Source of the DNA: Turbatrix aceti
Taxonomy: Eukaryota; Nematoda; Chromadorea; Rhabditida; Panagrolaimidae
Length of the DNA stretch: 64,000 bases
NCBI GenBank assembly: GCA_963969345.1
Contig: OZ017767.1
Span: forward strand, 12,273,057-12,337,056
Direction: 5' to 3'
Numbering within the stretch: the first letter of the stretch is position 1; the number at the start of each line of letters is the position of its first letter. Shown in pieces: positions 33,975 through 46,002 of this stretch. A model generated the notes under the pieces. The model saw nothing but the letters and a program-made list of their open reading frames with translations, did no database searches and was not told where the DNA came from. Both the position numbers and the translations under genes were made by a program.

Positions 33975-35221
33975 CATTGTTAGACATGCCTACACGGTAC
34001 CTTGCTATCTCTTATAAAAGGAAAAATGCAAAATTCAAAGATCAGTCAAATGAATTGTATAAGCGATTGCTTTTTTTAGATTTCTACTTCAATCAAATTA
34101 ATTAGATTACTGATAACCGCTTATTGTTTAATCGCTTATCTTTCAAATTAAAATTAAAATTTACTTCTTGAGTCGCGTAAAAAAATGAATGCATGTTTTA
34201 TTCATCTGAAACAAAAATTTTACAGCGAAAAAATAAGAAACTGTATAGCAGCGGCGCACAAAATTTCTGTACAATAAAAGTGCATGCAGGATAAAAAAAA
34301 TGTCTTCTGGCAAAACGCCCTTAACCTTATTCACTAGGGACAAAAAAGAAGCTCACATTTTTTGTAAACATTTATATGTGCTCACTCCACGTTTTATGCG
34401 TACCTCTTTCACCCTATCATCCTTCGTTTTATTCAGTTTCAATATTTGCAAATCGGATTTCAAACAGATTATATCTGATAGTTTCCGTTGTTGGTCGCTT
34501 GATGAACAAAAAATAGGCTTGTTTCTGTTCGTTTTGTGTTCTCTCTTTTTTTTATCACGGCAGTTATTGCTTTTTGCCCGTTGACCCCGCCTCACGAGGC
34601 CTGTGTTGTGACGACCTTGAGCATCGTGAAAGAGATAGACAGGGTGAGAGACGCAGGTAGAAGAAGGAGGGGGTAGACGCGAAAGAGACCATCAAAGTAT
34701 TTTGGGGCCTATTTGCGGTTATTACTGCGTATCTTATTATGGCTCACAAACTGCTTCTATCAGTCAAAAATCATTTATCTGTGGCTTTCTTTCTTTGAGC
34801 GGGTCACTTTGGCGACTGTTTTGGTCATATAGGGTTTTTTTCAACATCTTTTCAACTTTTTTCAGCTTGATGCAATACAGCGCATGATTTTTAATATTTG
34901 TCATTTGATTGCATCTAATGCCGTCAACTCTCCGATTTAAGTGGCATTGGTACACCGATGCCATTTGAGATAATTGTAGTTACAGGACAAAAAAAGTGCT
35001 TTTTAGCAGACAGTTGAAAACATTGTCATCATCGAAGGTGATTTTTTGGTGATTGATTGTTTGTTTTTCTTTTACGTGCTGTGTGTTTTGGAGTGGAGCG
35101 AAAGGAAAACTTGGTTGGATAATTCTCACCTGAAAAACATAGGGTTACTTGTTGTGCAAACTGTTTTTAGGGCAGTGATATGATGATAAGCGTCTTATTG
35201 CATCATCTCTTTTTTGAATGT

Positions 35222-35249
35222 CTGAACTTCTTTAAAAAAAGAAGTTCAG
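35222..35249. repeat. Perfect 12-bp hairpin upstream of transketolase
   Basis: CTGAACTTCTTT, four A residues, then the exact complement. It lies about 165 bp upstream of the transketolase ATG, in the presumed promoter or outron, so a regulatory role is possible but unproven. Confidence 0.7.
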
Positions 35250-35378
35250 AGCACACATTTAACTTTTGCTAAATTCAAGATAAATTTTCTCTTGTGGAAT
35301 ATCTTTTTTAATTCAAATTAAGGTATTTTGGTTTTCTCGTGTTCTTGTAATATTTTTTTTGCGTTTTATATGCCTAAT

Positions 35379-35396
35379 GTTTTTTTTTTTTTTTAG
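35379..35396 (+). promoter_or_regulatory. Candidate trans-splice acceptor, transketolase
   Basis: An uninterrupted T tract followed by AG lies 15 bases before the transketolase start codon. No upstream coding exon is present. Confidence 0.5.
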
Positions 35397-35411
35397 GTTA
35401 ATCTGAAAATC

Positions 35412-37533
35412 ATGGTCAACGCCGAGCAAGTTCAACTTCTCTACGACGCAGCCAACCGGCTCCGTATCTCGTCCATCGAAATGACGACTGCCGCCAAGTC
35501 TGGTCATCCGACATCCAGCTGTTCCGCGGCTGAGATTCTATCTACCCTTTTTTTCGCTGAGCTGCGTTACACCATCAAGGAGCCCCGTCACCCTGGATCG
35601 GATCGCTTCATCCTATCCAAGGGTCACGCTTGCCCAGTCCTCTACGCTGCCTGGGAGGAGGCCGGTCTTCTGTCACACGAACAGGTTCTGACCCTTCGCA
35701 AGATTGACTCTGACATCGAAGGCCATCCGACGCCGGTGAGTTGGTTGGGCTGAGGCGTTGCATTTGAGGTTTACTGATTTTTTCAGCGCTTGAACTTCAT
35801 CGATGTCGCTACTGGCTCTCTTGGCCAGGGACTCGGGTATGCAGCTGGCATGGCCTACGTCGGAAAATACATCGACAAGTCGGATTACCGCGTCTACACC
35901 CTCCTCGGCGACGGCGAGTCTTCCGAAGGCTCTGTCTGGGAAGCCGCTGCGTTTGCCGGCCACTACAAGCTCGACAACCTCGTTGCCATCGTTGACGCCA
36001 ACCGCCTCGGTCAATCTGAAGCCGCGCCTCTCGGTCACGACGTCGAAACCTTTGCAGCACGATTCCGAGCCTTCGGTCTTCATGCTATCATCGTCGATGG
36101 CCACAACGTCGAGGAACTCCTCGCTGCCTACGCCCAGGCAAAGGCGACTCAGGGTCGTCCAACAGCGATCATCGCAAAGACGTACAAGGGCCGCGGCATC
36201 GTCAACGTCGAGGACAAGGACAATTGGCATGGCAAGCCGGTGTCTAACGAAACAATTGAACAAATCAAGGCTCAAATCAAGAACCCTAAGCCTAACTGGC
36301 AGATTCCCGGTGTTGTGCAGGTTCCACAGGTGGACCTCAACCAGGGCAACATTCACCTCACCCCTCCTCCATCGTACAAGCTCGGAGAGAAGGTTGCGAC
36401 GCGCCTTGCATATGGTAATGCCCTTGCCAAGCTCGGAGAAGCCAACCCACGCATCATTGCCTTTGATGCGGATACAAAGAATTCAACGTTCTCTGACAAG
36501 CTTCGTGTTAAGCGCCCTGACCAGCACGTCGAGTGTTTCATTGCTGAACAAAACATGGTTTCTGCGGCTATTGGAGCTGGAACTCGTGGACGCACGATTC
36601 CGTTTGCAAAGTGAGTTTTTGTGAAAGTAGAATTTTTTGTAAAAAAAACTGTAGATAATAAAATTGCAGTTAAAAAGTATCATTATGCGTTCATTGCATG
36701 TGTGTTTTAGTATTTTTTGTTACTTTTTTTTGGTTTTTCAAATTTTTTCTTTCGTCTTTTTTAAACGAAAGAAAAAATAAAAACGTTTAAAAACGGTTTC
36801 TCTTTTCAGCACGTTTGCGGCCTTCTTCACGCGTGCAGCCGATCAAATTCGCATGGGAGGAATTTCTTTTGCGAACATCAAATACGTCGGCTCGCATGCT
36901 GGTATCTCGATCGGCGAGGACGGTCCCTCGCAAATGGCTCTCGAAGACCTCGCTCTCTTCCGCTCTGTTGCCGGCAGCACCGTCCTCTACCCCTCGGATG
37001 CCGTCTCGGCCGAACGAGCCACCGAGCTTGCTGCCAACATCAAGGGCATCGTGTTCATCCGCACCGGTCGCCCTGCACTTCCAGTCCTCTACCCCAACGA
37101 GGAGACCTTCGAACCCGGACAGGCCAAGGTTCTTAAGAACACGCTCAATGGCTCTGGAAAGGGCGTAGTCCTCGTTGGTGCAGGTGTTACTCTCTACGAA
37201 GCCCTGACTGCCCATGAGCAACTTGCTGCCGAGGGCATTCCATCAGCCGTCATCGATCTCTTCTCCATCAAGCCGGTCGACGGCAAGACCATCGCTGCGA
37301 CTGCCGCCAAAATTGGTGGCTCGTCGCCTCAGATCATCACCGTCGAGGACCATTACCAGGCAGGTGGCATCGGAGAAGCTGTCGCACTCGCTCTGGGTCC
37401 TTTGCCGGAGAAGATCCGCGTCCACAGCCTGTTCGTCCAGGAAGTGCCACGCTCGGGTCCCCCGGATGTTCTCCTCGACCTCTACGGCATCTCGGCCAAG
37501 TCCATCGTTGCCAAGGCTAAGGCCATTCTCTGA
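35412..37533 (+). CDS. TKT: Transketolase, 623 aa, 3 exons
   Basis: Transketolase moves two-carbon units between sugar phosphates in the non-oxidative pentose phosphate pathway, using thiamine diphosphate and a divalent metal, in the cytosol. Exons are 35412-35735, 35787-36610 and 36810-37533. The 623-aa product equals the length of human TKT. Visible marks: [14 protein letters not shown] near residue 38; [11 protein letters not shown]; the ThDP/metal motif [13 protein letters not shown] at about 149 with DANRLGQSE downstream; the catalytic Glu region [17 protein letters not shown]; and [20 protein letters not shown] in the pyrimidine domain. A T-rich acceptor ends at 35396, 15 bases before the ATG, suggesting trans-splicing. 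Codon use is GC-rich at third positions compared with neighbours, typical of a highly expressed gene. Long antisense frames across it are shadows. Confidence 0.97.
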
Positions 37534-37786
37534 TAAATAATTCTGCGACAGACTCCGATGGTCGTGAATGTCTCTTTACTGTATCGCTTAATTATTCAAT
37601 GTTTATTTGGAGATGTTTTCTTTAGTTGTTTTTTAAGTGCCCATCATTTTGTAGTAAATAATTTTTGTTTTAATTCGAAGGAATACTTTAAGCGTGTTTT
37701 TCAAACTTCATTTTTTTGGTTCAAAAAGACGAGAAAAATACATTTTTTAAAGAATACGTTACACAAGAAGAAATAACAAGAAGTCG

Positions 37787-39378
37787 TTAATCGTCTTCAT
37801 CGTCGGAAATGACGACCCTCCGTTTGGGACGTTTGTCATCGCGTTTACGATCACGGGAGGACGACGACGGGCCTGCAGCGTCTTCTTCGTCGTCCGATTC
37901 AAGCTTGGCACGCCCGATGCGGCTGTCATCGTCGCTCTCCTCTTCGTCGGAAAGAAATCGACTCGTGATGGCATCAAACCGATTCTTGGGTGGAATCCGG
38001 CGTGCAGCCGTTTCATGCTCATCTTCGTAGTCGTCTCGTTCTTCGAGAAATCCATGCGAAACGCCGCCTCTGAACTGCCGCTCCTTAGCACGGCGTTGTT
38101 GTGCTTCACGACGCGCGTTTGCACGGATGCGTTCTTCTTCTTGCTTGATCAGAGTCTGCAAAGAAAGAAGAAGAAATAATGTTTTATGTACCTTTCACCC
38201 AAAATTTCGTTCCGTAACATTCGTTTTACGGTCTTTTGCTCGAGTTCGTCGTAGCACAACTTTTTTTAAATCTGACTCACCAACTGTCCAATCTCCGGAT
38301 TCTGCCCGACATCCATGATCATCTTGACGCGCTGTGATCGATTTGTCTTCTCAGCCAGTGTCAAAGTCATTTTCTTATGCGTCATAGAATCCGTCGTCAG
38401 GGGCCGGAAGTTGAGCTTTCTCTTGAAAATGGCACTACCCAGGAGACCGGAGCGAAGGCGCAGGAAAAGTTGGTTGTGCCCGTCCACACGCTGTTCGATG
38501 ACTTCATAGGCTTCGGATCCGACGTGAAGGGTCATGGATCCGTCTGACCATTTGACAATCTTTGTATTGCTTTCCCGCTTTTCTTCATCTTCGGCTGAGG
38601 GACGCCAGCGGATGCAATTTTCAACGCGCAAGTGGAGCCGAGTGCGTCCTTCTTCGTCAGCACCGACTTCGTCTTCGGCATCCTCGTCGTAGGTCGCGGG
38701 GTTGAAGGGATGCGTCTCGACAGAGAGAAAGTTCGGCATGCGGGTGAGTACCGGGCCCTGGGGGCCTCTGAGCATGGGAAGAGACGACTCAATCGGTGGC
38801 TGGGGCGGCTCTTCAATTTCCTCATCTTCGTAAGCCCTTTGCTCGGCGTACTCATCGATATCCAGCTGTCGTTGTTCCTGACGCCCTCCGGTTTCTCCCT
38901 CGCCTTCACTATCTGAGATTTCAGGAACGACGGTTCTCTTAGCCGGTTCTCCGTTGGCTTCCTCGTTGTCCGACGACGTCGCCGAACCCAAGACACGACG
39001 CTTCTGACCAATGATTGATTCAGGCGACGACGGAGTATCCTGCTGGGTTGTTTCGACTTCCGGAAGGCTGCTCTGATCGGCAGCAGAAACAGCGGCAGGA
39101 ACAGCACTCGGTACGGCATCACCTGCAGCTGATTCAGGATGGGGTTCATCAGCCGGCGTCTTATCGACAGTCTCTTCCTCGTCCGTGTCCGATGAAACAG
39201 ACGACGACGCAGCGCGTTGCTGAGCCGGGGAACTCGAGCTCGAAGATGACGAAGACGAACGCCGTTGTTGGGTATCGTCTTCTTCACCAGACAGACCGGA
39301 ATGGCTGCTCGGGCGATTTTCGTGATGGCCAGATTCCTCTTCGTCGCTGGAAGACGAGCTAATTGGTGACTCTGCCAT
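37787..39378 (-). CDS. LEO1: LEO1, Paf1-complex subunit, 488 aa, 2 exons
   Basis: LEO1 is a subunit of the PAF1 complex, which travels with RNA polymerase II and supports histone modification during elongation. Exons (descending) are 39378-38281 and 38155-37787. The N-terminal third is an acidic, Ser/Glu/Asp-rich disordered tract (SSSSDEEESG, SDSEGEGETGG). The conserved LEO1 core follows at about residues 210-370 (MPNFLSVETHPFNPATYD, ENCIRWR, NTKIVKWSDGSMTLHVG, HNQLFLRLRSGLLGSAIF). The C-terminal exon is a charged helix (IKQEEERIRANARREAQQRR) and ends in an acidic stretch (VVISDDEDD). Only four bases separate the ATG from the acceptor ttttttgcag, so it is very likely trans-spliced, perhaps downstream of NUP155 in an operon. 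Confidence 0.93.
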
Positions 39379-39669
39379 TACTCTGCAAAAAATATAAAAC
39401 TTGTTAAGTGAGCGTAAAACGACCACGAAGTCAAAATATAAGCGTTCTTACTGAACGATAAAAAAAACATTACATTCGAGAACTGCGTTTACGCGCCCTT
39501 ATTCCCTGTTAAAGATAACAACTGAGCCAGCAACTCATACAAACTCCAATAGACAAAATCACATTGTAATCAAATCGTCACTAATAATAGGCAGAAAACA
39601 TAGTTTAAAGAAATTCACAAAAAAGTAACCAAGAAAATCGGAGATCACCAAGAGATGCCCGGCAAGCAA
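39379..39669. other. Intercistronic gap NUP155-LEO1
   Basis: A 291-bp gap between co-directional minus-strand genes, without an AATAAA in transcript sense. It ends in a 3' splice signal (AG at 39384-39383). This spacing and signal are what a nematode operon would show. Confidence 0.4.
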
Positions 39670-42600
39670 TCAAAAAACGTGTTCAAGCCTTTCCTCGTAG
39701 ACGGCCAGTTCCTGTACTGGTGAAGAGTACCCGGCGGGGGTTTGAGCATTGAGTCGAAGCATCGCGATGAAGGCAATACATTCGTTCTTGTAGACCGATC
39801 GCTCGGCGGAGAGCATTTGCCCGCTCCGGGTCAGAAAGTCTTCGACGACGTTCTTCGTCAAAGCAACCAGAAATCTGAGGGCGTTGTCATTGCTCTGCCA
39901 AAAAGAATCCTCACGGACAACTTCGCTGACGGCTCGCAGGAGCTCGGTGATAGGGATTTCGCAGTCCCGGCAGAGTGCCGGAAGCCACTGGGGGTTCTGG
40001 AGAGCAAAGGTGCGAGCAAGACAGTTGGAGAAGATAAACTTGAAAGGAACGTATTCGGGAGACGTGTAGCCGTAAGTACGGTAGAGCTTTGACAGGGTCA
40101 TGGCAAACTTTGACTTCGCATGAGCCGCGTTGCCTTCGAGGTTATCCAAATCCTGTGCCAGAATTTCTTCCCAGGCATTTTCTATGTCCTGGGCATCGGT
40201 GTGGTTGGCGCTCTTGAAAACAGCTAGCTTGATTCGCGGGAGGAACAACGGAATCGCAAATTCAGCAATCAAGGTATTGAGGTCGTAAATCTGAGCGTTG
40301 AGTCGGTCCTTCGCGCGCCGTAACTCGCTCTCCATGAATCCCTGGCTTCCCAAGCGTTCGACCTCGTCGATCGTCATTTGTTGGATCTGGGCAACATCGA
40401 GAGCGTCTTTGATATCCTGTTTCAAATGGTAGTTAGACCGGGAGTCAGAAGCAGACTGTATGCACAACAGGGCATGCGAGAGGTACAGCAGTCGAGATTT
40501 AAGGTCGATTTTTCTGAAAAAAAAGAATAATCAAAGCAAGTCAAGCAAAAACAAACCCGGGATTTTTGGCGTAGGTAAAAAGAAGCTGCGCAGCATCGAG
40601 GAAATTTTCGTGTCGCTCGTAGTACTTCCACAGCAATTCCAGGTAGGGATCAATCTGTCCCTTCTTCAGTCGTTGATTAAGATAGTCTTCAAGGAATCGT
40701 CGTTCTTTCTGCAAAAACAAAATTCAGATTTAGCAGAAACAAAACTGAGGCCCAAAAAAAACGACAAAACAAAGATTTTTTGGTATCGCCAGTTTAAAGC
40801 TACCGTAATTGCGTTCAACAAGATACCGTAATTTGCGTTCGACTTGTTATTTGTTCCCCTCAAAAATCAACCAACCTGCACAAGCTGATCCCGTTGGCCA
40901 TTTTCGATCATCCAGTCAAAGAGCGTCGCGTGAGCCAGCTCATCATCCGAACCTAAAATCAAATCAGCAACCGCGTTGAGTTGTTCAACAGCCAAATCAA
41001 CGGGAAGTATTTCAGCTCCACTCAGATCAAAGTTATCCGTCACTCCCCGTCGAAGTTGCGCAAACCGCTGAAGACTATTCAGGACCCGAAGAATCTCATC
41101 GTAACACGACTGCCGGGCTGCAAATGTTCGCTCGACGGATGCATCGTACGCGTCGATGGTCGTATCACTGCGGTAGAGTTTGGTAGCAATGTTGAGCGGG
41201 TCCACCTTGTGGACACGAATAAGAGCAAGACGAGCGATCGCGTCGTACGCACCCACAGTCGCAAGGTGCTCCGCAATAACGCTGAAGTCGGAACGGGTCA
41301 AACAATTTTTGAGCGTTTCGACGGCGCGATCGATGTTTGTTCGTCGTTCGGGGCCGATGGGGAGTTGGCGAGCAGCACAGATGTATTCACCAGCCTGAAA
41401 TTACAAAAAAATCAAGTTTGGCATTTGAGCAATTCATCGTTCTACAAACCTCCATGATCAGCGCATCTTGAATGGTAAACAACGACGGGCACTCATCATT
41501 CAACCGTTCCCTGATCACCGACGTCAGCGCATCGTCGCCGAGGTAGTGCTTGATGATGGCCTCAACCAGGGGCGAAGAGATGTCCTTGATATGCGTCACG
41601 CAATCTGCCACCGTAAAAGCCACCAGCCGCGCTCTCACCAACTCCGGAACCTGTTTCGTGATGACGTGAACCTGGTGGTCAGCAAGAATACGCCAGAGGT
41701 TAAGAAACTCCAGCGTCAGTGTGGCAATGTTCTTCCAGTGCTCAAGTGACTTGTTTTCTCTCTCCACTGCCAGGGCATTGCTTGCAGCTGCCCTCCCCGT
41801 GGCCTGTGTCAACGTCAGAACATTGTAGCTATCGACGGCGACGAGAAGTGCCTTGAGAAGACAGACTGCGACCTCCACCTCGTTCATGGGAAGTCGGTTG
41901 ATCACGTTCGTCCCTGACAGAGAAGATATGCGATGAGTCCAGAGAGGAGCTATGATGCGGCCAAAGTAGATGTAGAACGCGTCATGACGGTGAGAAAGCA
42001 GGACACCGTTGTGCTCGACCAGTCCTCCTTGATGGGCAAGAGCCAACGACGCATCACCGCTACCGTACTGAGATTGGAGGTATTGTTGCTGATCGTCGAT
42101 GCGAGGTACACCACCGTATTCGGTTAAGACTCTGATAGCTACGTTCTGAAATCCATTGTGTCAGAAAAAAATAACCAAGAAATCAACAAAAAAACATACA
42201 TGAAGAGCAACATCGTGAACCTCAGTGGACGAGAGCATCAGAATAGCAGCAATGCAGATCTCTCGAGGGGTCTGGTGTTGTGCCAGCCACTTAAATTGTC
42301 TGCTTTCACAGTCAAATTCGCTGATCACCCGCCGAAAGATGTCAAATTGAGAGCTCCGCTTGATGACGTGAATGCCCTCGGATGTGGCAACGTAAATGCT
42401 CTGTTCGGCAGACACCTGTTGTCTAGCCTGGTAGGAAGGCTGGAGTGGAGGAACATACTTCCCGACAGCAGGGGTAAACGGTCGTGGATGCAGCGAGTAC
42501 GTCCAGACCTCACCGTCAACATCAAATTCCGCAATGTTTTCGGCGAAATTCGGCCAGTTCTGGAACGACGAGGTCGACAGAACGGTGAGATGTGACCGAT

Positions 42601-44370
42601 TGTCCAAATTTTGAGTGAAAATTGAAGTTTCTGAAAAAGAAGAAGCATAAAACGTATATTTTTCGTATAAAACAAACCCTTTGAGCAAAAAGTTGACGAA
42701 ATGGGAACAGGGTTGTTGATTATGCTATCGGGAGGAAACCTGACGTGCTTCAATTCCAGCACAATAGGACGCGCCACCTCGAGCGTAGCCTGTCCAGGTA
42801 GAGCATCCGCGTAGATCGTAAAAAACAACCGAATAGCTCTCGACGTCACAGCTTCAAGAGCGATGTAAAGAGACTCTGTCGACGGCACCACGTGGATCGA
42901 AAGAATATCATTAACGCCTTCAAGCCCGATACCGTGATCCTGTACCGCCTTCTGTAACAAAAAAAACATTCAAAAACAAGACACAAAGTCAACAAACCTT
43001 GATCTTGTCCAGATAGATACTGGTAACGTGGCTGAACTGCATGCCATCAGCTCCGAGGTCGTAAAGGGAAATGGTGCCGGATTCGCCGAGAGTATACAAA
43101 ACACGTCGCGTATCGTCGATCACGACCTTGATGATGTCGTCTTTCCGTCGGAAGGCGTTCAGAACAGGGATCAGACTTGTCAGGGCAGCTTTTGTGCGAT
43201 TCACGGTCGAGCATTGTCGGTTGGAGTACCACGTCTCTTTCTAAAGGAAAAAAATGATTAAAAAAACACAAATACTCGAGTTGTTTTCAAAAACGAAAAA
43301 AAACAGGTACTATTTCTACCTAAAAGTTTTATCAGCAAGAAAACTCACCCTGAAGACGAGTTCAAAGATGCTGTCATCCACGGAGAAGAAAACGCGACCC
43401 TTGTCGGTCGAAACCAAATCGTAGAGAAATCCTTGTTCAGCTGGAGTCTAAAAAAACAAAACAGCAATCAAGTCAGTGGTTTCGCAAAAAAATAACGCAT
43501 ACCGTCAGCAGTGCCGGTTCAACAATCTGTAAATGAGCCTGACCAAAGGAAAAAGAATCCAGCTGAGAGTAAGGACGTCCAGCATCATTCGTGAATCCCA
43601 CTCCGTAGATGTAAACGTTCGAAATCGTGAACACGATGAGCAAAAAGTGAATTTCTCGTTCGGAAACCGCGGCATTCGGTGAAGCAAGAACCAGGTTGAC
43701 AATGGTCTCGTCGACAGAGCGAATTACTTGAACGTTGTTGCTAAAAAGAGAAAAACGTCCAGCAACGTGTAGTAAAGGAGGAAAAGCTATTCTACCTGGT
43801 ATCAGGGTCCCAGATGAAGAGAATACTGTCGATGGAAAGCCACGCCTTGTGAATTTGATCGAAAAATCCAACGCACAAGTTACTTTGCATGTCTGAAAGC
43901 AAGAAGTGTAAAATTTAAAAATCAAGGAAGAATAACTATTTTAGGCTAACAAAAAGGTAATCGTAACAACAAAACAAAAAAAAATTATGCAGCAAACTAA
44001 GTGAAACCTATATATATACCATTTGTGTTTTTCCGAAAATTCTCAAAAAGCTTATAAAACTCCCAAACAAATTAAATAAAAACTCACGCGTCAGGGATTC
44101 GACGATTACTTTGTCGAACGGAACCAAACCAGAATGAACAAATTCCGACACATGCTGCGACTGCATGGCCACGGGGAGCGACACATACTCAGTAGGACCG
44201 ATTCCCGAGAGCGACACAAAGTCTGAAAAAAAAACATCCAGATAATGGACAACAAATTAAAAAAAACCAAGCTTACGATCTGGAGAAATGACTTTACACG
44301 TAAAATCCTGGTCCTGGACGTCACGCTCGATGTAATCCTCGACGAATTCTTTCATCGTGTTGGTCGTCAT
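39670..44370 (-). CDS. NUP155: Nucleoporin NUP155, 1273 aa, 12 exons
   Basis: NUP155 is an inner-ring scaffold nucleoporin of the nuclear pore complex, needed for pore assembly and nuclear envelope formation. Exons (descending): 44370-44277, 44222-44088, 43892-43796, 43740-43503, 43447-43349, 43240-42998, 42951-42678, 42630-42200, 42145-41450, 41394-40876, 40708-40557 and 40513-39670; every phase agrees. The N-terminal beta-propeller includes HMQSNLCVGFFDQIHKAWL, SIDSILFIWDPDT and DDTRRVLYTLGESGTISLYD. The alpha-solenoid half includes FYIYFGRIIAPLW, SLEHWKNIATL and PYLELLWKYYERHENF. Length is a little under the human 1391 aa. ATG 44370 is the first in-frame start after a stop, and a small upstream exon cannot be excluded. 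It is divergent from the secreted EEP-fold gene. Confidence 0.95.
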
Positions 44371-44748
44371 CGTGGGAAGGTGAAAGACGCCGGTGAAGTG
44401 CCAAAGGATACAGGGCAGCAGATATGCTAAGAAAGTGGTAATCGCAGTCGAAAAAAAGCGGGAAGAAAGCGAGGTCCGCAAGCGAGTTGCGTTTGGTACA
44501 CTTTGCCAAGGTCCTTTTTTCCGTTTTGTTTGTGAAAAAAGCCACAGGCTACGGATTCTGGCTGAGTTTCAGGTCCGGTACAGTGTTTGCGATGTATCGC
44601 AAAAAACTGGTTGGCTCAAAAAAAAGACGGAGACGTAGCCATTCTGAATGACGTGAAGCAAGCCATGCGGGCGCAAACATAGGGTTAGCACACTGTAAAC
44701 ATCCTGAAACACGGTTTACCTGTCAGCAACTTCTTTTTAACCTCCTAG
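44371..44748. other. Divergent promoter region, NUP155 / EEP-fold enzyme
   Basis: A 378-bp interval between two divergent start codons. The right end is the acceptor-like cctcctag that directly abuts the next ATG. Minus-strand frames that extend upstream of NUP155 here are not conserved-looking. No other feature was seen. Confidence 0.4.
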
Positions 44749-45852
44749 ATGCAACACGACAGTTTGCTGGTTGCTTTGATCTCCGTTCATCTGATGTCAC
44801 TATTAAGATTCTCATCGGTGGTACTTTTGGCTGCGTTGGCCGTTTCCAGCCAGTTCATACCACCTCAAAATATCTCCTACGCACGTCAGGGAGCTCTCAG
44901 GATTCGGGTCATCACCCTAAACATTTGGATTGATGGTATGAACGTCGAAAATGGATTCCAGAAGATTGTCCACCAGATCTCAGAATTGCAAGCGGACATT
45001 GTCGCAATGCAGGAAGTGGCAGGACAGACGACTGTCGATGAAATTTGCCAGATGCTCGGCGGAAGCTGGTCGGGCGTCTCTACCACCGGTGGTCTTGGAG
45101 ACATCGCTATTTTAACGCATTTTGATGTAAGTCGACTTTCACATGCACAACAAGTGTAATACTATTTTTAGCTAGATGAGAACTCTGCAGCATCCTCTTC
45201 CGACTCGACAGCCATGGGTGCCATCATCACGCTGCCTTCCGGTCAGCGGTTGAGTGCATGGTCCCTTCACCTGGAACCCCTCTACTACGGGCCCTACGCA
45301 GTGAACGACAAATCGATTACCGAGGTCTCCCAGATGCTTTTAGTCGAACGAGACCGAATCCAAAACGTGCAAAACCTTCTCGACACCCCTGCTTTCATTC
45401 AGACCTACCGAAACGCGGATACGATACCCCTGATTGTGGCAGGAGACCTGAATTCCCCCTCTCACCTCGACTATATTGAAAGCACGCGACAGTGGCATGG
45501 CGGATGGGTATTCCAGTGGCCGGTTACGGTCATGCTTGAGAGACAAGCCGGCCTGCTGGACTCTTATCGGCAAATCCATCCGAATCCCTTGACTCGTCCC
45601 GGCAACACGTGGTCCACGGTCCATAATGCATCTGACAGCTGGCCCGACTACGCAGTGCCTGAGCCTCAAGATAGAATTGACTTTATTCTGTACAGAGGAC
45701 GAGGACTGACTCCGGTCAACTCTTTCATCTACTCAGGCACCCAACCCCTGCGGAACAAACCTGATCAGGCAGAAAACGCCTGGCCAAGTGATCACTATGC
45801 TGTTGTTACTGATTTTACGGTCAGAAATGGGGTGGGCTATTACACAGGATGA
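44749..45852 (+). CDS. Secreted endonuclease/exonuclease/phosphatase-fold enzyme, 367 aa maximum by span (352 by exons)
   Basis: Exons 44749-45126 and 45172-45852 give 352 residues. A hydrophobic segment (LLRFSSVVLLAALAVSSQ) near residues 18-35 acts as signal peptide; initiation at the second Met (residue 16) would make it a standard one. The EEP (DNase I-like) fold is shown by TLNIWIDGMN (57-66), MQE with Glu89, GDLNSPSHLD (217-226), DRIDFILYRG and SDHYAV near the end. These are the metal-binding and catalytic residues shared by neutral sphingomyelinases, DNase I and inositol phosphatases. The substrate cannot be chosen from sequence; secretion makes a sphingomyelinase- or nuclease-like extracellular role plausible. 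The stop TGA is directly followed by AATAAA (45853-45858), implying an extremely short 3' UTR. Confidence 0.85.
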
Positions 45853-46002
45853 AATAAAGTTTTGGGCAAAAAAACACAGCGAACATGTTTAAATTAGTTT
45901 GCCAACGCAATTGTTTTCACGCATCAAAATTGAACACAACCAAAACTATTAAACACAAAACATCAGCAATTTACACGTTTCGCCGTCAACACATTATACC
46001 GG

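Larger units (their letters stand above)
33326..35411. other. Gene-poor interval upstream of transketolase
   Basis: About 2.1 kb. It contains a perfect 16-bp hairpin (33820-33859), a 22-bp direct repeat pair (33926-33947 and 33953-33974) and a 12-bp hairpin (35222-35249). It ends in a T17-AG tract that is probably the transketolase trans-splice acceptor. Several ORFs of 60-120 codons on both strands (for example 33386-33757 minus) lack domain or splice support. Confidence 0.5.

Noticed and set aside
35673..36356. 227-codon antisense frame across transketolase
   Set aside because: Mirror of a GC3-rich real gene; the sense strand shows every transketolase motif.
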